A stretch of 64,000 bases of DNA, from NCBI RefSeq assembly GCF_004551525.1, contig NZ_SATR01000008.1, positions 1 to 64,000 of the forward strand. The letters run 5' to 3'. The stretch is from Vibrio ouci (GTDB taxonomy: Bacteria > Pseudomonadota > Gammaproteobacteria > Enterobacterales > Vibrionaceae). The notes below the pieces were generated by a model. It saw only the letters and a program-made list of their open reading frames with translations, made no database searches and was not told the DNA's origin. Positions 53,230-61,920 of the stretch are shown piece by piece (position 1 is the stretch's first letter; each line of letters starts with the position of its first letter). A program made the position numbers and the translations under genes.

Positions 53230-54129
53230 ATGAATATATTATTAGCCATGATACCGGCGTTCTTTTGGGGAACCACCTATGCTGTCACGCAATACACCCT
53301 TGCGGACTGGCCTCCCCTATTGCTGGGCGCAATTCGTGCGCTGCCAGCGGGACTGCTGCTATTGGCATTTAGACCAAGCCTACCGAAAAAGGGCGATTGG
53401 CAAATCCTATTTACCCTAGGGTTAATCAACATCGCAACCTTCTTCGGTTTGATCTTTGTGATGGCTTTGACGCTACCTTCGGCAATTTCAGGTGTCGGTA
53501 TGATCTCGGTACCTGTATTCGCCATGCTGTATAACTGGCTGATCAACAAGCATCGCCCAGGCATTATTCAAGCCGTAAGTGGGGCTGCGCTAATCGGCCT
53601 AGCGTGGATGTTGTTTGACCCAAGTTCTATCAGCCTAAATCCTATTGGCTTAGGCGCAATGCTCGCCGCAATCATGTGTATTGTGGTAGGCAGTTCGATT
53701 ACTAAGTCACTTGGCGATCGCATGCACTGGTGGACGGTACTGACTTGGCAGTTGATTTTAGGTGGTATAATCCTGTCGATCGCAGCCTCTGTACAGGCGA
53801 TATCAGAACCTGCAACCTACCTAGCACTCGCAGACAACTTCTCAATGAGAAACCTATCTGGTCTACTTTGGGTAGTCGGACTGAACACTGCACTTGGCTA
53901 CGGCATGTATGTGTGGCTACTACAACGTATGTCAGTGGTTGATTTCACGTTCGGCGGCATCGCTAACCCAATCGCGGGTATTGTTACTGGTTTAGTTTTA
54001 CTTGGTGAGTCATTCACCCCATTCCAATACAGCTTGATGATTGGCATGATTGTGATGTCATTACTGCCGCAGGCAATTCTTGCTCTGAGACAAAACCGAC
54101 CCGCTCCTGCCGAATGTCAGACCCAATAA
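53230..54129 (+). CDS. EamA/DMT family transporter
   Basis: A 299-aa membrane protein with ten spans in two EamA repeats, likely exporting a metabolite. PAFFWGTTYAVTQYTLADWP is the first repeat start and ALGYGMYVWLLQRMSVVDFT the second half's mark. The gene diverges from a MarR gene and its start is covered by a MarR operator. The substrate is unknown. Confidence 0.88.
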   Translation: MNILLAMIPAFFWGTTYAVTQYTLADWPPLLLGAIRALPAGLLLLAFRPSLPKKGDWQILFTLGLINIATFFGLIFVMALTLPSAISGVGMISVPVFAMLYNWLINKHRPGIIQAVSGAALIGLAWMLFDPSSISLNPIGLGAMLAAIMCIVVGSSITKSLGDRMHWWTVLTWQLILGGIILSIAASVQAISEPATYLALADNFSMRNLSGLLWVVGLNTALGYGMYVWLLQRMSVVDFTFGGIANPIAGIVTGLVLLGESFTPFQYSLMIGMIVMSLLPQAILALRQNRPAPAECQTQ

Positions 54130-54132
54130 ACT

Positions 54133-54160
54133 AAAAACCGCGCTAATTAGTGCGGTTTTT
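54133..54160. terminator. terminator after EamA gene
   Basis: AAAAACCGCGCT and AGTGCGGTTTTTT pair with a mismatch, in the gap between convergent genes. Confidence 0.8.
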
Positions 54161-54182
54161 TAATACCAAGAGCGGATAATTA

Positions 54183-54587
54183 TCAACGAGTAAATATTTC
54201 TGAGCATTCCCAACTAGCCACAATCTCATCATTGCGGCTCACAATGAGATCGGCTGATGTTTCAATATCCCAACCGCCCACAACGTACTCTGTTCTAACA
54301 GTGCGAGAATTGACAACATACGAATACTGACCGTTGTTAAACGTCATCACGCGCTCGCCGCCGCCACTAAATCCATAATGTTCAATCGCGCTCTCAGAAC
54401 TCAGTTCAAACTCTATCTTAGATGGCAGGCCAAAGCGATAAATCTGAAGATTGTCTGTGGAACAGACCGAAACAAGCTTGGTTTTAAGCTTGCACGAAAA
54501 CTCATCCGTTTCTTGTTCCAGACACAGGCTTTGCGCTGCTGACCCAAAGCTTACTAGCCAGATCGCTAAGGTTAAATATTTAGTCAT
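54183..54587 (-). CDS. exported uncharacterised protein, 134 aa
   Basis: Signal peptide at residues 1-18 (MTKYLTLAIWLVSFGSAAQ) followed by a Cys-containing mature part (CLEQETDEFSCKLKTKLVSV, CSTDNLQIYRFG, and a last CSEIF), so disulfides are likely. GLPSKIEFELSSESAIEHYG and VMTFNNGQYSYVVNS suggest a beta-rich fold. ATG 54587 is preferred to a TTG/ATG chain upstream. It follows a lipoprotein gene by 56 bases on the same strand. No family recognised. Confidence 0.6.
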   Translation of the reverse strand: MTKYLTLAIWLVSFGSAAQSLCLEQETDEFSCKLKTKLVSVCSTDNLQIYRFGLPSKIEFELSSESAIEHYGFSGGGERVMTFNNGQYSYVVNSRTVRTEYVVGGWDIETSADLIVSRNDEIVASWECSEIFTR

Positions 54588-54643
54588 AAAAGTTCGCTGC
54601 TCTGCTTGGTCATTGATAGTCCCATGATTCATAGTTAACGTTA

Positions 54644-55363
54644 TCAACGAGTTAATGTATCTGTACTTTGATTATAAGAAAGGTCCAGATACTCGCCCCC
54701 AATCGCGTAAGTTACTTGAGAAGCGTTGCTGTAAAACTCAATTCTACTCGAATAGATTGCACGATCATCGTAATGCAAATAAGTGATTTTTCCTTGCTCA
54801 ATATCCACCGAATACAAGTCGCTATCCGTTTTAACGAAAAAAGAACTGATTGACTGAACGGGGTCGATGTTAACCACCGAAAAGACCTCTATTTTGCCCC
54901 TAGGAAAATAAGCTGTTTTAGTCCCGAATTCCGACTCAATTAGGTTTGGCGGATTTATCGTTAGAATATCAGTCTTACCTTCGATGGTTAGCGAAAGGCG
55001 CCCTGAAGATGAATCGACAGCATAGACCTCCAAATCAACCACATCTCCATTGGAAAGTGTTTTTGTTTCTGTTCCGTTTATTGAAGCTTGCTCAGCAATC
55101 ATAATCAGATCATTAACGCTTTTCGCACCTAGGGCGCTCAAAATCCTGTCATTTGCATACGTGGTCAATCGAGCCAAGCTTTCAGTTTTATAGGTTTGGC
55201 GATCATTACCAACTAAATTGAAAATTGCGCTATTAGCTTCAGTAATGACTTGCGGAGTGTAACCAGTTCCCTTGTTTCCAGCCCTTTTATCTTCATCAAT
55301 ATGTCCATCTTGGCAACCCAAAAGAGCGAGGGTAGATAAGCAGGCAACAACTATCTTTCTCAT
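54644..55363 (-). CDS. uncharacterised lipoprotein, 239 aa
   Basis: The N-terminus MRKIVVACLSTLALLGCQDG is a lipoprotein signal with lipobox LLGC, so the mature protein is anchored through Cys17. The body (LTTYANDRILSALGAKSVND, VNIDPVQSISSFFVKTDSDL, YSNASQVTYAIGGEYL) looks beta-rich and has no domain I know. It precedes the exported 134-aa protein gene. The pair may be a Vibrio-specific envelope unit. Confidence 0.65.
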   Translation of the reverse strand: MRKIVVACLSTLALLGCQDGHIDEDKRAGNKGTGYTPQVITEANSAIFNLVGNDRQTYKTESLARLTTYANDRILSALGAKSVNDLIMIAEQASINGTETKTLSNGDVVDLEVYAVDSSSGRLSLTIEGKTDILTINPPNLIESEFGTKTAYFPRGKIEVFSVVNIDPVQSISSFFVKTDSDLYSVDIEQGKITYLHYDDRAIYSSRIEFYSNASQVTYAIGGEYLDLSYNQSTDTLTR

Positions 55364-55377
55364 ACTTATTCCAACAA

Positions 55378-55401
55378 AAAGCCGCCTATTAAGACGGCTT
55401 T
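55378..55401. terminator. hairpin upstream of the lipoprotein gene
   Basis: AAAGCCG and CGGCTTT with 10 bases between, and a second hairpin at 55481-55510 (CGCGC/GCGCG with A and T runs), both between the lipoprotein gene and the DUF2301 gene. The second fits the end of the DUF2301 transcript. Confidence 0.6.
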
Positions 55402-55480
55402 ATATTTCATATGCCAAGAAATATATCATTAGTAAATATAGGGATTTGTAAGGACGTGTAAGTGGAAACAGCAACAAACA

Positions 55481-55510
55481 AAAAAACGCGCCAATTAGCG
55501 CGGTTTTTTA
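55481..55510. terminator. terminator after DUF2301 gene
   Basis: CGCGC, six bases, GCGCG flanked by six or more A and T residues, 18 bases after the DUF2301 stop on the minus strand. Confidence 0.7.
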
Positions 55511-55527
55511 TCATTCTAATGATTTTG

Positions 55528-56037
55528 TTAGACGTCATATTTTGCTTTATCACCAATATCGAAGTAGCGTGGCATTCGCCATTTATAAACACTCGTGACC
55601 AAGAAAAGCAGAGCTGATATTGCGCCGAGTATCTTTGCAGCGACATCGGCATCAAACATCATGCAAAACCACAACCCCATAAGGATCAGAGGTTGCAGCT
55701 GTAAGCCAGGAACCTTGAAGCAGAAGTATTCTTTATAACAGAGACCACCCAAGGTAATAAAAGCGCCGCCTATACCAATCGCGGTCCAACCAAACACAAA
55801 ACAAAGTATACCTATCCAAGTTGCGAACTGGAGTAATAAACGAAATGGTTTGCTGTAGACATGCAACGATGAGGCGCACATTACCGCACTCAAAAAGACA
55901 AGCTTCTCAATCGGAAAACCAATGTTCCACGGCAGCAGTGCAATAACAGGAAACGCGAGTGTAAAGCCAAGTCGATATACAATGACCGTAAGATGATCCA
56001 GTGCATCCATGGGGGATTTAATATGTGGGTCAGCCAT
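55528..56037 (-). CDS. integral membrane protein, DUF2301-like
   Basis: A 169-aa protein with five hydrophobic spans (about 20-40, 48-62, 68-88, 91-110, 115-150). CYKEYFCFKVPGLQLQPLIL in the middle resembles DUF2301 proteins of gammaproteobacteria. The N-terminus MADPHIKSPMDALDHLTVIV faces the cytoplasm. Function unknown. It stands alone with terminators at both ends. Confidence 0.7.
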   Translation of the reverse strand: MADPHIKSPMDALDHLTVIVYRLGFTLAFPVIALLPWNIGFPIEKLVFLSAVMCASSLHVYSKPFRLLLQFATWIGILCFVFGWTAIGIGGAFITLGGLCYKEYFCFKVPGLQLQPLILMGLWFCMMFDADVAAKILGAISALLFLVTSVYKWRMPRYFDIGDKAKYDV

Positions 56038-56144
56038 TACAATTCCTTACGTATGTCTATTTTCACTAAGCTTAAATTGTCGTTTTACACTGTTAAGCTC
56101 TCGTATCTGCCACTCAGTCGCTAACCGATACTAATCAGCTAAGC

Positions 56145-56702
56145 TTATTGCTCGATCGGCTTAATCACTCGGCATGGGTTCCCAGCTGCAACTACGTTAG
56201 CTGGAACGTCTTTAGTCACCACACTGCCTGCACCAATCACACTATTGTCGCCAATGGTGACACCTGGGCAAACAATTACACCGCCACCTAACCATACGTT
56301 GTTACCTATGGTAATTGGTGTCCCAAATTCGACGCCTTCCTCTACTCGGCCTTTTACATCTAATGGGTGGCCCGCGGTATAGATCTGTACGTTAGGTGCA
56401 AAGAGCACGTTATCGCCAATATGCACTTCTGCCACATCAAGGACAACACAATTGAAGTTAGCGTAGAAGTTTCTCCCTACTTTGATGTTTGAGCCGTAAT
56501 CACAGCGAAATGGCGGCTCAAGATAAGCGCCTTGCGAATCTGGCATTAAGCGGTCAATTGCTGCTCGCCACTCATCGCTATCAGGGATACTGTTATTGAG
56601 TGTTTGTAGTAATTTACGACACGAAATACGCTCGCTATACAGCTGCTTATCCCATGCGTCATAAGGCTCACCCGCTAGCATCTTCTCTTTTTCAGTTCTC
56701 AT
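56145..56702 (-). CDS. maltose O-acetyltransferase family protein
   Basis: A 185-aa sugar O-acetyltransferase with the MAT start RTEKEKMLAGEPYDAWDKQL, hexapeptide repeats (VHIGDNVLFAPNVQIYTAGH with the catalytic His; ITIGNNVWLGGGVIVCPGVT) and the end GAGSVVTKDVPANVVAAGNP. ATG 56702 is chosen over a TTG four codons upstream. It resembles maa. Acceptor sugar unknown. Confidence 0.9.
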   Translation of the reverse strand: MRTEKEKMLAGEPYDAWDKQLYSERISCRKLLQTLNNSIPDSDEWRAAIDRLMPDSQGAYLEPPFRCDYGSNIKVGRNFYANFNCVVLDVAEVHIGDNVLFAPNVQIYTAGHPLDVKGRVEEGVEFGTPITIGNNVWLGGGVIVCPGVTIGDNSVIGAGSVVTKDVPANVVAAGNPCRVIKPIEQ

Positions 56703-56876
56703 CACTGTTACCAAAACATTGAGTATTTAGGGGCGAATATCGCATATCAATCTCGGTTTGTGAGCGCCTAAAACAACTAAATTATTGTCCCGTGTGGTCC
56801 ATCACTTTTTGCGCAGTTCAATCGTAAATAGAGGGTTGTCAGTAATTACTTACTTCTATGATTAACACTGTTTTTA

Positions 56877-57770
56877 TTATGACTGCATTGCATTTTCTAG
56901 CAGTAGCTCATAAAAACATTTGGCAGCAGGACCAGTTTTAGCACCTTTGGGCAGAGTGATATGCAGAGGTACTTGATACTTGCCATTTTGCTCTACCTTT
57001 AACACCGTCAACTGACCACGATTCCTTTGCTCGATGATATGCTCAGGAAGGCGACAAAAGCCAACTCCTTGCTCAACTGCGCGAAATGCATGGTCAAAGT
57101 TGTCGACAGTTATGCGTTGATTTGCTTTTAACCAACCGACATTTTGCTCACGGCTATCTAAGCTGCTTGCACCAAGATCTCGCACCACAATCTGGCTGAG
57201 CGTAGAAAAATCAGCCATGCAAACACTGCTTTGCTGCGCAAGTGGGTGCTCACTTGAAACAACGGGCACCATATTCGTCAGCGCAAGCGCCTGCGCTGGG
57301 TAGTTGGTCACTGGTAACGTAATGATCGCAATATCGGCTTGTTCGTTAGTGACCATCTCGGTGGTTTTGCTGAGTGAGGTTTCAACCACTTGTATAGACG
57401 TAATGCTGTTACCTTGTAGATATTGCGCCATCGGTTGATACAGCAGGCTCGGATTACATAAGTGATCCATCGCAACGGTGATCTCCGACTCCACACCAGC
57501 AGAGATTTGCTTACTCAGATCCTCTAGCTCTCTGGCTTGATCCAGCATACTGCTCGCGCGGCGAAGTAAAGACTTACCATGCTCAGTGACAACGGCTCGC
57601 CTCCCCTTCACTTCCACCAGCTTGACCCCTAGCTGCTCTTCCAGCTTTTTAATCGCGTAGATGAGTGTGGTATGGCTTTTATTCAGTGCAGCCGCTGCCG
57701 CTTGAATACTCCCCGCGTTGTCGACCTCTTGTAGCGTCAGCCATTGCTCTAGCGTGCTTTTCAATCTCAT
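56877..57770 (-). CDS. LysR family regulator
   Basis: A 297-aa LysR protein with HTH at about 20-45 (AGSIQAAAAALNKSHTTLIY) and effector domain to the end. ATG 57770 (MRLKSTLEQWLTL) has AGG upstream and aligns with family starts; the upstream ATG 57797 is less likely. It diverges from the YdhR-like gene, and the inverted repeat TGAAC-n6-GTTCA at 57813-57828 lies between. Confidence 0.9.
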   Translation of the reverse strand: MRLKSTLEQWLTLQEVDNAGSIQAAAAALNKSHTTLIYAIKKLEEQLGVKLVEVKGRRAVVTEHGKSLLRRASSMLDQARELEDLSKQISAGVESEITVAMDHLCNPSLLYQPMAQYLQGNSITSIQVVETSLSKTTEMVTNEQADIAIITLPVTNYPAQALALTNMVPVVSSEHPLAQQSSVCMADFSTLSQIVVRDLGASSLDSREQNVGWLKANQRITVDNFDHAFRAVEQGVGFCRLPEHIIEQRNRGQLTVLKVEQNGKYQVPLHITLPKGAKTGPAAKCFYELLLENAMQS

Positions 57771-57812
57771 CGCCAAACCTGTCAATTTTTTAGACACATA
57801 TACGCAATATTA

Positions 57813-57828
57813 TGAACTTTTTTGTTCA
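57813..57828. promoter_or_regulatory. candidate LysR binding site
   Basis: TGAAC, six T, GTTCA in the gap between the divergent LysR and YdhR-like genes. It fits the T-n11-A style loosely. Confidence 0.5.
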
Positions 57829-57897
57829 ATTCATACAGGTAATAATCTCTCCATTGAACAGCAATACGCGTTCACGACAAACAACGGAGAAGATGAA

Positions 57898-58203
57898 ATG
57901 AAACTACTACAAGTCGATTTTGAATATCACGGTCCTATGGGTGAAGAGATGTCTAGCGCACTCGTTGAGCTGGCTGAGTCCATCAACCACGAGCCCGGTT
58001 TAGTGTGGAAAATTTGGACTGAAAGCGAGTCAGAAAAATTAGGCGGCGGTATCTATCTATTTGAAGATGAAGTGAGCGCCAAAAACTATCTAGAGATGCA
58101 CACAGCTAGACTCAAAGCGATGGGCGTACCTGAAGTAAGGGGCATTATCTTCGATGTAAACCAACCACTGACGGCAACCAACCAAGGTCCAATCGGACGG
58201 TAA
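57898..58203 (+). CDS. YdhR-type putative monooxygenase, 101 aa
   Basis: A 101-aa dimeric alpha-beta barrel protein of the YdhR family. ATG 57898 has GGAGAAG at good distance, whereas a longer frame reaches far into the LysR gene and is not real. GPMGEEMSSALVELAESINH and GLVWKIWTESESEKLGGGIY are family segments, with SAKNYLEMHTARLKAMGV after. It is followed nine bases later by a membrane protein gene in the same operon, under the LysR gene. Confidence 0.85.
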   Translation: MKLLQVDFEYHGPMGEEMSSALVELAESINHEPGLVWKIWTESESEKLGGGIYLFEDEVSAKNYLEMHTARLKAMGVPEVRGIIFDVNQPLTATNQGPIGR

Positions 58204-58212
58204 GGAGCGACC

Positions 58213-58584
58213 ATGACCAACAAAGCTTTTTTCACATTACATGGCAGTATCTACACCGCTTTTGCCTTTGCACTGTTTTTCATTCCGAGCTTGATGTGGC
58301 CAATGTACGGCGTAGAAATTAATGATCAGTACGCTTACTTCTTGTCGCAGCACACCAGTATCTTTCTCGGTGGCATGGCGGCCATAAGCCTGTTTGTTAG
58401 AGATGTACAACATTCACAGACAGTAACGCAGTTACTCAAAGCGCTAATTGTCGCCAACGGGCTCGGCGTTATCATTACCGGGTACGCAGGAATCACCGGG
58501 ATTTTCGTCGGTTTCGGCTGGAGCGATCCAGCTTTCTTTGCCCTATTGACCCTGCTGAGTTATCGTCAGCTCAAACAACAATGA
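58213..58584 (+). CDS. small membrane protein, 123 aa
   Basis: Four hydrophobic spans (about 12-32, 48-68, 78-98, 101-118), no signal peptide. HGSIYTAFAFALFFIPSLMW and LGGMAAISLFVRDVQ are the clearest parts. It is nine bases after the YdhR-like gene and shares its operon. Function unknown; similar proteins are listed as DUF4345-like, but I am not sure. Confidence 0.65.
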   Translation: MTNKAFFTLHGSIYTAFAFALFFIPSLMWPMYGVEINDQYAYFLSQHTSIFLGGMAAISLFVRDVQHSQTVTQLLKALIVANGLGVIITGYAGITGIFVGFGWSDPAFFALLTLLSYRQLKQQ

Positions 58585-58590
58585 TGTTTT

Positions 58591-58610
58591 GCGCTTCCTC
58601 TTTGAAGCGC
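58591..58610. terminator. terminator after the membrane protein gene
   Basis: GCGCTTC, six bases, GAAGCGC, with TTTT before and AAAA after, closing the YdhR unit. Confidence 0.75.
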
Positions 58611-58691
58611 AAAATCCCCCCTCGCCTTTCTCAGTCAACCTGAGTAGAATGCGCTCTCTTTTTCATCTATGAGTAGAGATAGGCAGACGGT

Positions 58692-59939
58692 TTGCACACA
58701 CTAGAACAACTTAACAATGGTGAGCTCAAGGGTATTCAGCGCCTGAAGCTTTCACAGCAGTTAACAGAGCTTCCACTCGAGGTTTTAACTTTAGCTGATT
58801 CGTTAGAGATATTAGATTTGTCAGATAACCTGCTGACAGACCTGCCTGAATGGCTCTGTGAGTTACCAAAACTTAAGATAGTGTTTGCTTCCAACAACCG
58901 CTTTACTCGTCTGCCATTGGTTCTAGGTCGCTGTCGCGCATTGGAAATGGTCGGTTTTAAAAGTAACCAGATTGTTCGTGTGGCAGAAGAGTCATTGCCC
59001 GAGCATCTTCGCTGGCTGATTTTAACCGACAACCAAATTGAAACACTGCCGGAATCACTAGGCCTTCGCCCACGTTTACAAAAACTTGCCTTAGCAGGTA
59101 ACAAGATTAAGGCGCTACCAAAGAGCTTCGCTAACCTAGTGAACCTTGAGCTTGTGCGTTTATCGGCTAACCAACTAGAACACTTCCCTGAAGTGCTGCT
59201 GGAGCTGCCTAAACTGGCGTGGATGGCCTTTGCCGGTAATCCTTTCTGTGAACGCTTAACGCACAACAGTTCGGTGCCGACTGTGTCGTCTGATAGCTAC
59301 CAACTGAACCAAGTGTTAGGTCAAGGCGCTTCTGGGGTGATCTCTCATGCAAACTGGACCAATCAAGACTTGGATTTTCCGAGTGAAGTAGCAGTGAAAG
59401 TCTTTAAAGGCGAAGTGACCAGCGACGGCTATCCGAAAGATGAGCTACAAGCTTGCCTGCAAACGGGCAACCACGACAATTTGGTCAAATCGATTGGTCA
59501 GGTAAATGAAGAGAATTACCTTGCGCTTGTGATGGAGCTCATTCCTAACCATTACTTCAACCTAGGTCTGCCACCAACACTCGAAACCTGCACCCGCGAT
59601 GTGTTTAAGCCCGACTTTACGCTTTCCGTCACTCAAATTGAAATGATCGTCGATCAAATGATGGATGTATTTAATCACCTACACACCAATAAGGTCTGTC
59701 ATGGCGATCTTTACGCTCATAATGTGCTGATCAATGATCAAGGTGAAATGATTTTCGGTGATTTTGGCGCCGCATCGGTTTATGACTATCTGAGTGAAGC
59801 GCAGCAACGTGGCGTGCGTAAAGTCGAAGCTCGCGCTCTGTCTCACTTTATTGATGACTTACTGTCGGTTTGTAAGCCAATCGAGCAGCAAACGGCCGCT
59901 TACAAAGCCTTACGCAACTTAGCGTTAATTGCAGGATAA
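58692..59939 (+). CDS. leucine-rich repeat plus protein kinase-like fusion, 415 aa
   Basis: Residues 15-185 are about seven leucine-rich repeats (LEILDLSDNLLTDLPEWLCE, LQKLALAGNKIKALPKSFAN, ELVRLSANQLEHFPEVLLEL), and residues 203-400 are a eukaryote-like kinase. It has the glycine loop LGQGASGVI (209-217), VAVKVF with Lys236, an alpha-C Glu251, HGDLYAHN (337-344) with Asp339 and Asn344, and DFG at 357-359, so the catalytic residues are all there. The activation segment is short (GAASVYDYLSEAQ) and the C-lobe small. Start TTG 58692 is used because no ATG lies before the first repeat. No signal peptide; cytoplasmic. No partner is seen. Confidence 0.85.
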   Translation: MHTLEQLNNGELKGIQRLKLSQQLTELPLEVLTLADSLEILDLSDNLLTDLPEWLCELPKLKIVFASNNRFTRLPLVLGRCRALEMVGFKSNQIVRVAEESLPEHLRWLILTDNQIETLPESLGLRPRLQKLALAGNKIKALPKSFANLVNLELVRLSANQLEHFPEVLLELPKLAWMAFAGNPFCERLTHNSSVPTVSSDSYQLNQVLGQGASGVISHANWTNQDLDFPSEVAVKVFKGEVTSDGYPKDELQACLQTGNHDNLVKSIGQVNEENYLALVMELIPNHYFNLGLPPTLETCTRDVFKPDFTLSVTQIEMIVDQMMDVFNHLHTNKVCHGDLYAHNVLINDQGEMIFGDFGAASVYDYLSEAQQRGVRKVEARALSHFIDDLLSVCKPIEQQTAAYKALRNLALIAG

Positions 59940-59952
59940 GCTTATCGTGAGC

Positions 59953-59982
59953 ATGGGCGCACACTCATAGCGCTCATGCTTT
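59953..59982. terminator. hairpin between convergent LRR-kinase and HxlR genes
   Basis: GCATGGGCGC and GCGCTCATGC pair in 10 bp with one G-T, around nine bases. Weak T-runs. Confidence 0.5.
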
Positions 59983-60315
59983 GTCGTCAATCTCTCTCTG
60001 TAGCGCTTCCAACTGATCGAGAATCGCTAGAAATTTCTCGCCAAATTCGGTGACTTGGTACTCCACTCTAGGTGGCAGTTCGTTAAATACCACTTTATCT
60101 AAAATCCCAAACTCGACATTGCGCTTCAAGCATTGATTGAGCACCTTTGTCGACAGCCCCTCAACATTTCGAACCATCTCTCCCGGACGGTTTACCCCAG
60201 CAGAAAGTAACTGATATACGGTTAATGACCATTTACACCCATAAATGGCTTCTACCATGCGAGCACTGTTTTGTGGTGCCGTTTTTCTTGAAAAAAGTTT
60301 TTCGTTGTTATTCAT
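59974..60315 (-). CDS. HxlR family transcriptional regulator
   Basis: A 113-aa winged helix: VEAIYGCKWSLTVYQLLSAG and LSTKVLNQCLKRNVEFGILD, then RVEYQVTEFGEKFLAILDQL. It diverges from an SDR gene; the gap holds GTAC motifs at 60322, 60332 and 60351 that may be its sites. Likely controls the SDR and cupin genes. Confidence 0.9.
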   Translation of the reverse strand: MNNNEKLFSRKTAPQNSARMVEAIYGCKWSLTVYQLLSAGVNRPGEMVRNVEGLSTKVLNQCLKRNVEFGILDKVVFNELPPRVEYQVTEFGEKFLAILDQLEALQREIDDKA

Positions 60316-60319
60316 AAAG

Positions 60320-60355
60320 ATGTACCAAAAAGTACCTACCCTACCGATTTGTACT
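60320..60355. promoter_or_regulatory. GTAC repeats between HxlR and SDR genes
   Basis: Three GTAC elements (TGTACC, AGTACC, TGTACT) in 36 bases, overlapping the region ahead of the HxlR start. HxlR family sites are often such half-repeats. Confidence 0.4.
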
Positions 60356-60418
60356 TACTATTCAAACATTTAGATTGCTCTTAATCTTAGCACGTCCCAA
60401 TCAATCAGGAGCAAGAAA

Positions 60419-61186
60419 ATGAAATACAACAATCAAGGTACTGCACTCATCATTGGTGGCTCCAGTGGCATGGGCTTCGAAACGGCCAAACAACTATTGC
60501 AAGACCAGATCCCAGTAATAATCGTTGGCAACAACCAACAAAAGCTTGAAAAGGCACAAACTCTGCTTGCTCCACTTGGTGAAGTCGAAACGCTCCAAGC
60601 CAACTTATACGACTCTGATTCTGTCTCACGCTTAATCAATAAAATCGATTCCATGGTTCAGCCTATCAGTTATCTGGTCAATGCCGCAGGTTACTTTAAT
60701 CCTAAACCCTTTATTGAGCACACTGAGCAAGATTACGACCGATACCATGATCTCAATAGAGCGATATTTCAAATTACCCAAGCGGTAGCGAAAAACATGG
60801 TCGCGAACCAATTTGGTAGCATTGTGAATATTGGCTCTATGTGGGCGAAACAAGCCATCAAAGCGACACCGTCATCAGCTTACTCAATGGCAAAAGCAGG
60901 GTTACATGCGATGACGCAGCATTTAGCAATGGAGTTGGCTGACAACAACATTCGCGTCAATGCTGTATCTCCAGCGGTTGTGAAAACACCAATCGATGAA
61001 GCATTTATCGATCCAAAAGAAGTCGATCAAGCGCTCGATGGATTTAACGATTTCCACCCAATCGGTCGAGTGGGGCTCGCTTCCGATATCGCTAACAGCA
61101 TTTGCTTCTTACTTTCAGATCAAGCAAGTTGGGTAACAGGAGCCATTTGGGATGTTGACGGCGGCGTGATCGCGGGTCGAAACTAA
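60419..61186 (+). CDS. short-chain dehydrogenase, 255 aa
   Basis: A classical [22 protein letters not shown] holds the dinucleotide motif, NAAGYF the stabilising Asn-Ala-Ala-Gly, NIGSMW the catalytic Ser, and [11 protein letters not shown] the Yxxx[12 protein letters not shown] ends it. It diverges from HxlR, and the cupin gene follows 71 bases later. Substrate unknown, likely a small carbonyl or quinone-like compound. Confidence 0.92.
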   Translation: MKYNNQGTALIIGGSSGMGFETAKQLLQDQIPVIIVGNNQQKLEKAQTLLAPLGEVETLQANLYDSDSVSRLINKIDSMVQPISYLVNAAGYFNPKPFIEHTEQDYDRYHDLNRAIFQITQAVAKNMVANQFGSIVNIGSMWAKQAIKATPSSAYSMAKAGLHAMTQHLAMELADNNIRVNAVSPAVVKTPIDEAFIDPKEVDQALDGFNDFHPIGRVGLASDIANSICFLLSDQASWVTGAIWDVDGGVIAGRN

Positions 61187-61257
61187 CGTTATACGGTGAC
61201 GTAAATCGTCACCGTAAGCCGCTTGCTGCTGCCACCAAATAGACAAAGGAAAAGAAT

Positions 61258-61920
61258 ATGCTCAACATGAATTTTGCCGAGCGAGTTGTGATTCGCACCC
61301 ATGATGAACCTTGGGTGGCAAGCCCAGCCAACGGGGTGTGGCGTAAACCCTTAGAGCGTGAAAAAGCAGAATCGGGCCATACCACCAGCATTGTCCGCTA
61401 CGATGCAGGCTCACGCTTTAACACTCATCCACACCCTATGGGTGAAGAAATCTTTGTCCTAGAGGGTATCTTCTCCGATGAACATGATGACTACCCTGCT
61501 GGCACTTATATTCGTAACCCTCCGGGCAGTTCACATGCACCATTTAGTGAGCAAGGCTGCGTTATTTTTGTCAAACTCAATCAGTTTGATCAGCGTGATA
61601 GTACCTCAGTCAGACTCAATACTGCTGAACAAGCTTGGTTACCAGGTATCGGTGGATTGGAAGTGATGCCATTGCACGAATTCGAGTATGAACATGTCGC
61701 TTTAGTAAAATGGCCTGCGGGTGAACGCTTTCAACCACATCGACATTTCGGCGGTGAAGAAATACTGGTGTTATCCGGTCAGTTTGCCGATGAACACGGC
61801 CAGTACCCTCAAGGGAGTTGGATGCGCAGCCCACATATGAGCGAACACTATCCATTTGTCGAGCAAGAAACCATTATTTTAGTTAAGACAGGGCACTTAC
61901 CCTTAATTCAAAGCGCTTAA
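61258..61920 (+). CDS. double cupin protein, ChrR-type
   Basis: A 220-aa protein with two similar cupins: THPHPMGEEIFVLEGIFSDE (about 59-78) and PHRHFGGEEILVLSGQFADE (about 160-179), each with His/Glu metal ligands, closing with SSHAPFS and SEHYPFV. This shows an internal duplication. ChrR-like cupins bind zinc; they act in oxidative responses or as enzymes. It converges with the Fic gene, overlapping its stop by four bases. It may be in the HxlR unit. Confidence 0.87.
   Translation: MLNMNFAERVVIRTHDEPWVASPANGVWRKPLEREKAESGHTTSIVRYDAGSRFNTHPHPMGEEIFVLEGIFSDEHDDYPAGTYIRNPPGSSHAPFSEQGCVIFVKLNQFDQRDSTSVRLNTAEQAWLPGIGGLEVMPLHEFEYEHVALVKWPAGERFQPHRHFGGEEILVLSGQFADEHGQYPQGSWMRSPHMSEHYPFVEQETIILVKTGHLPLIQSA

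Noticed and set aside
57718..57897. N-terminal extension of the YdhR-like protein
   Set aside because: These codons run antisense through the LysR start and its operator; the ATG at 57898 has the ribosome site and matches the family length.
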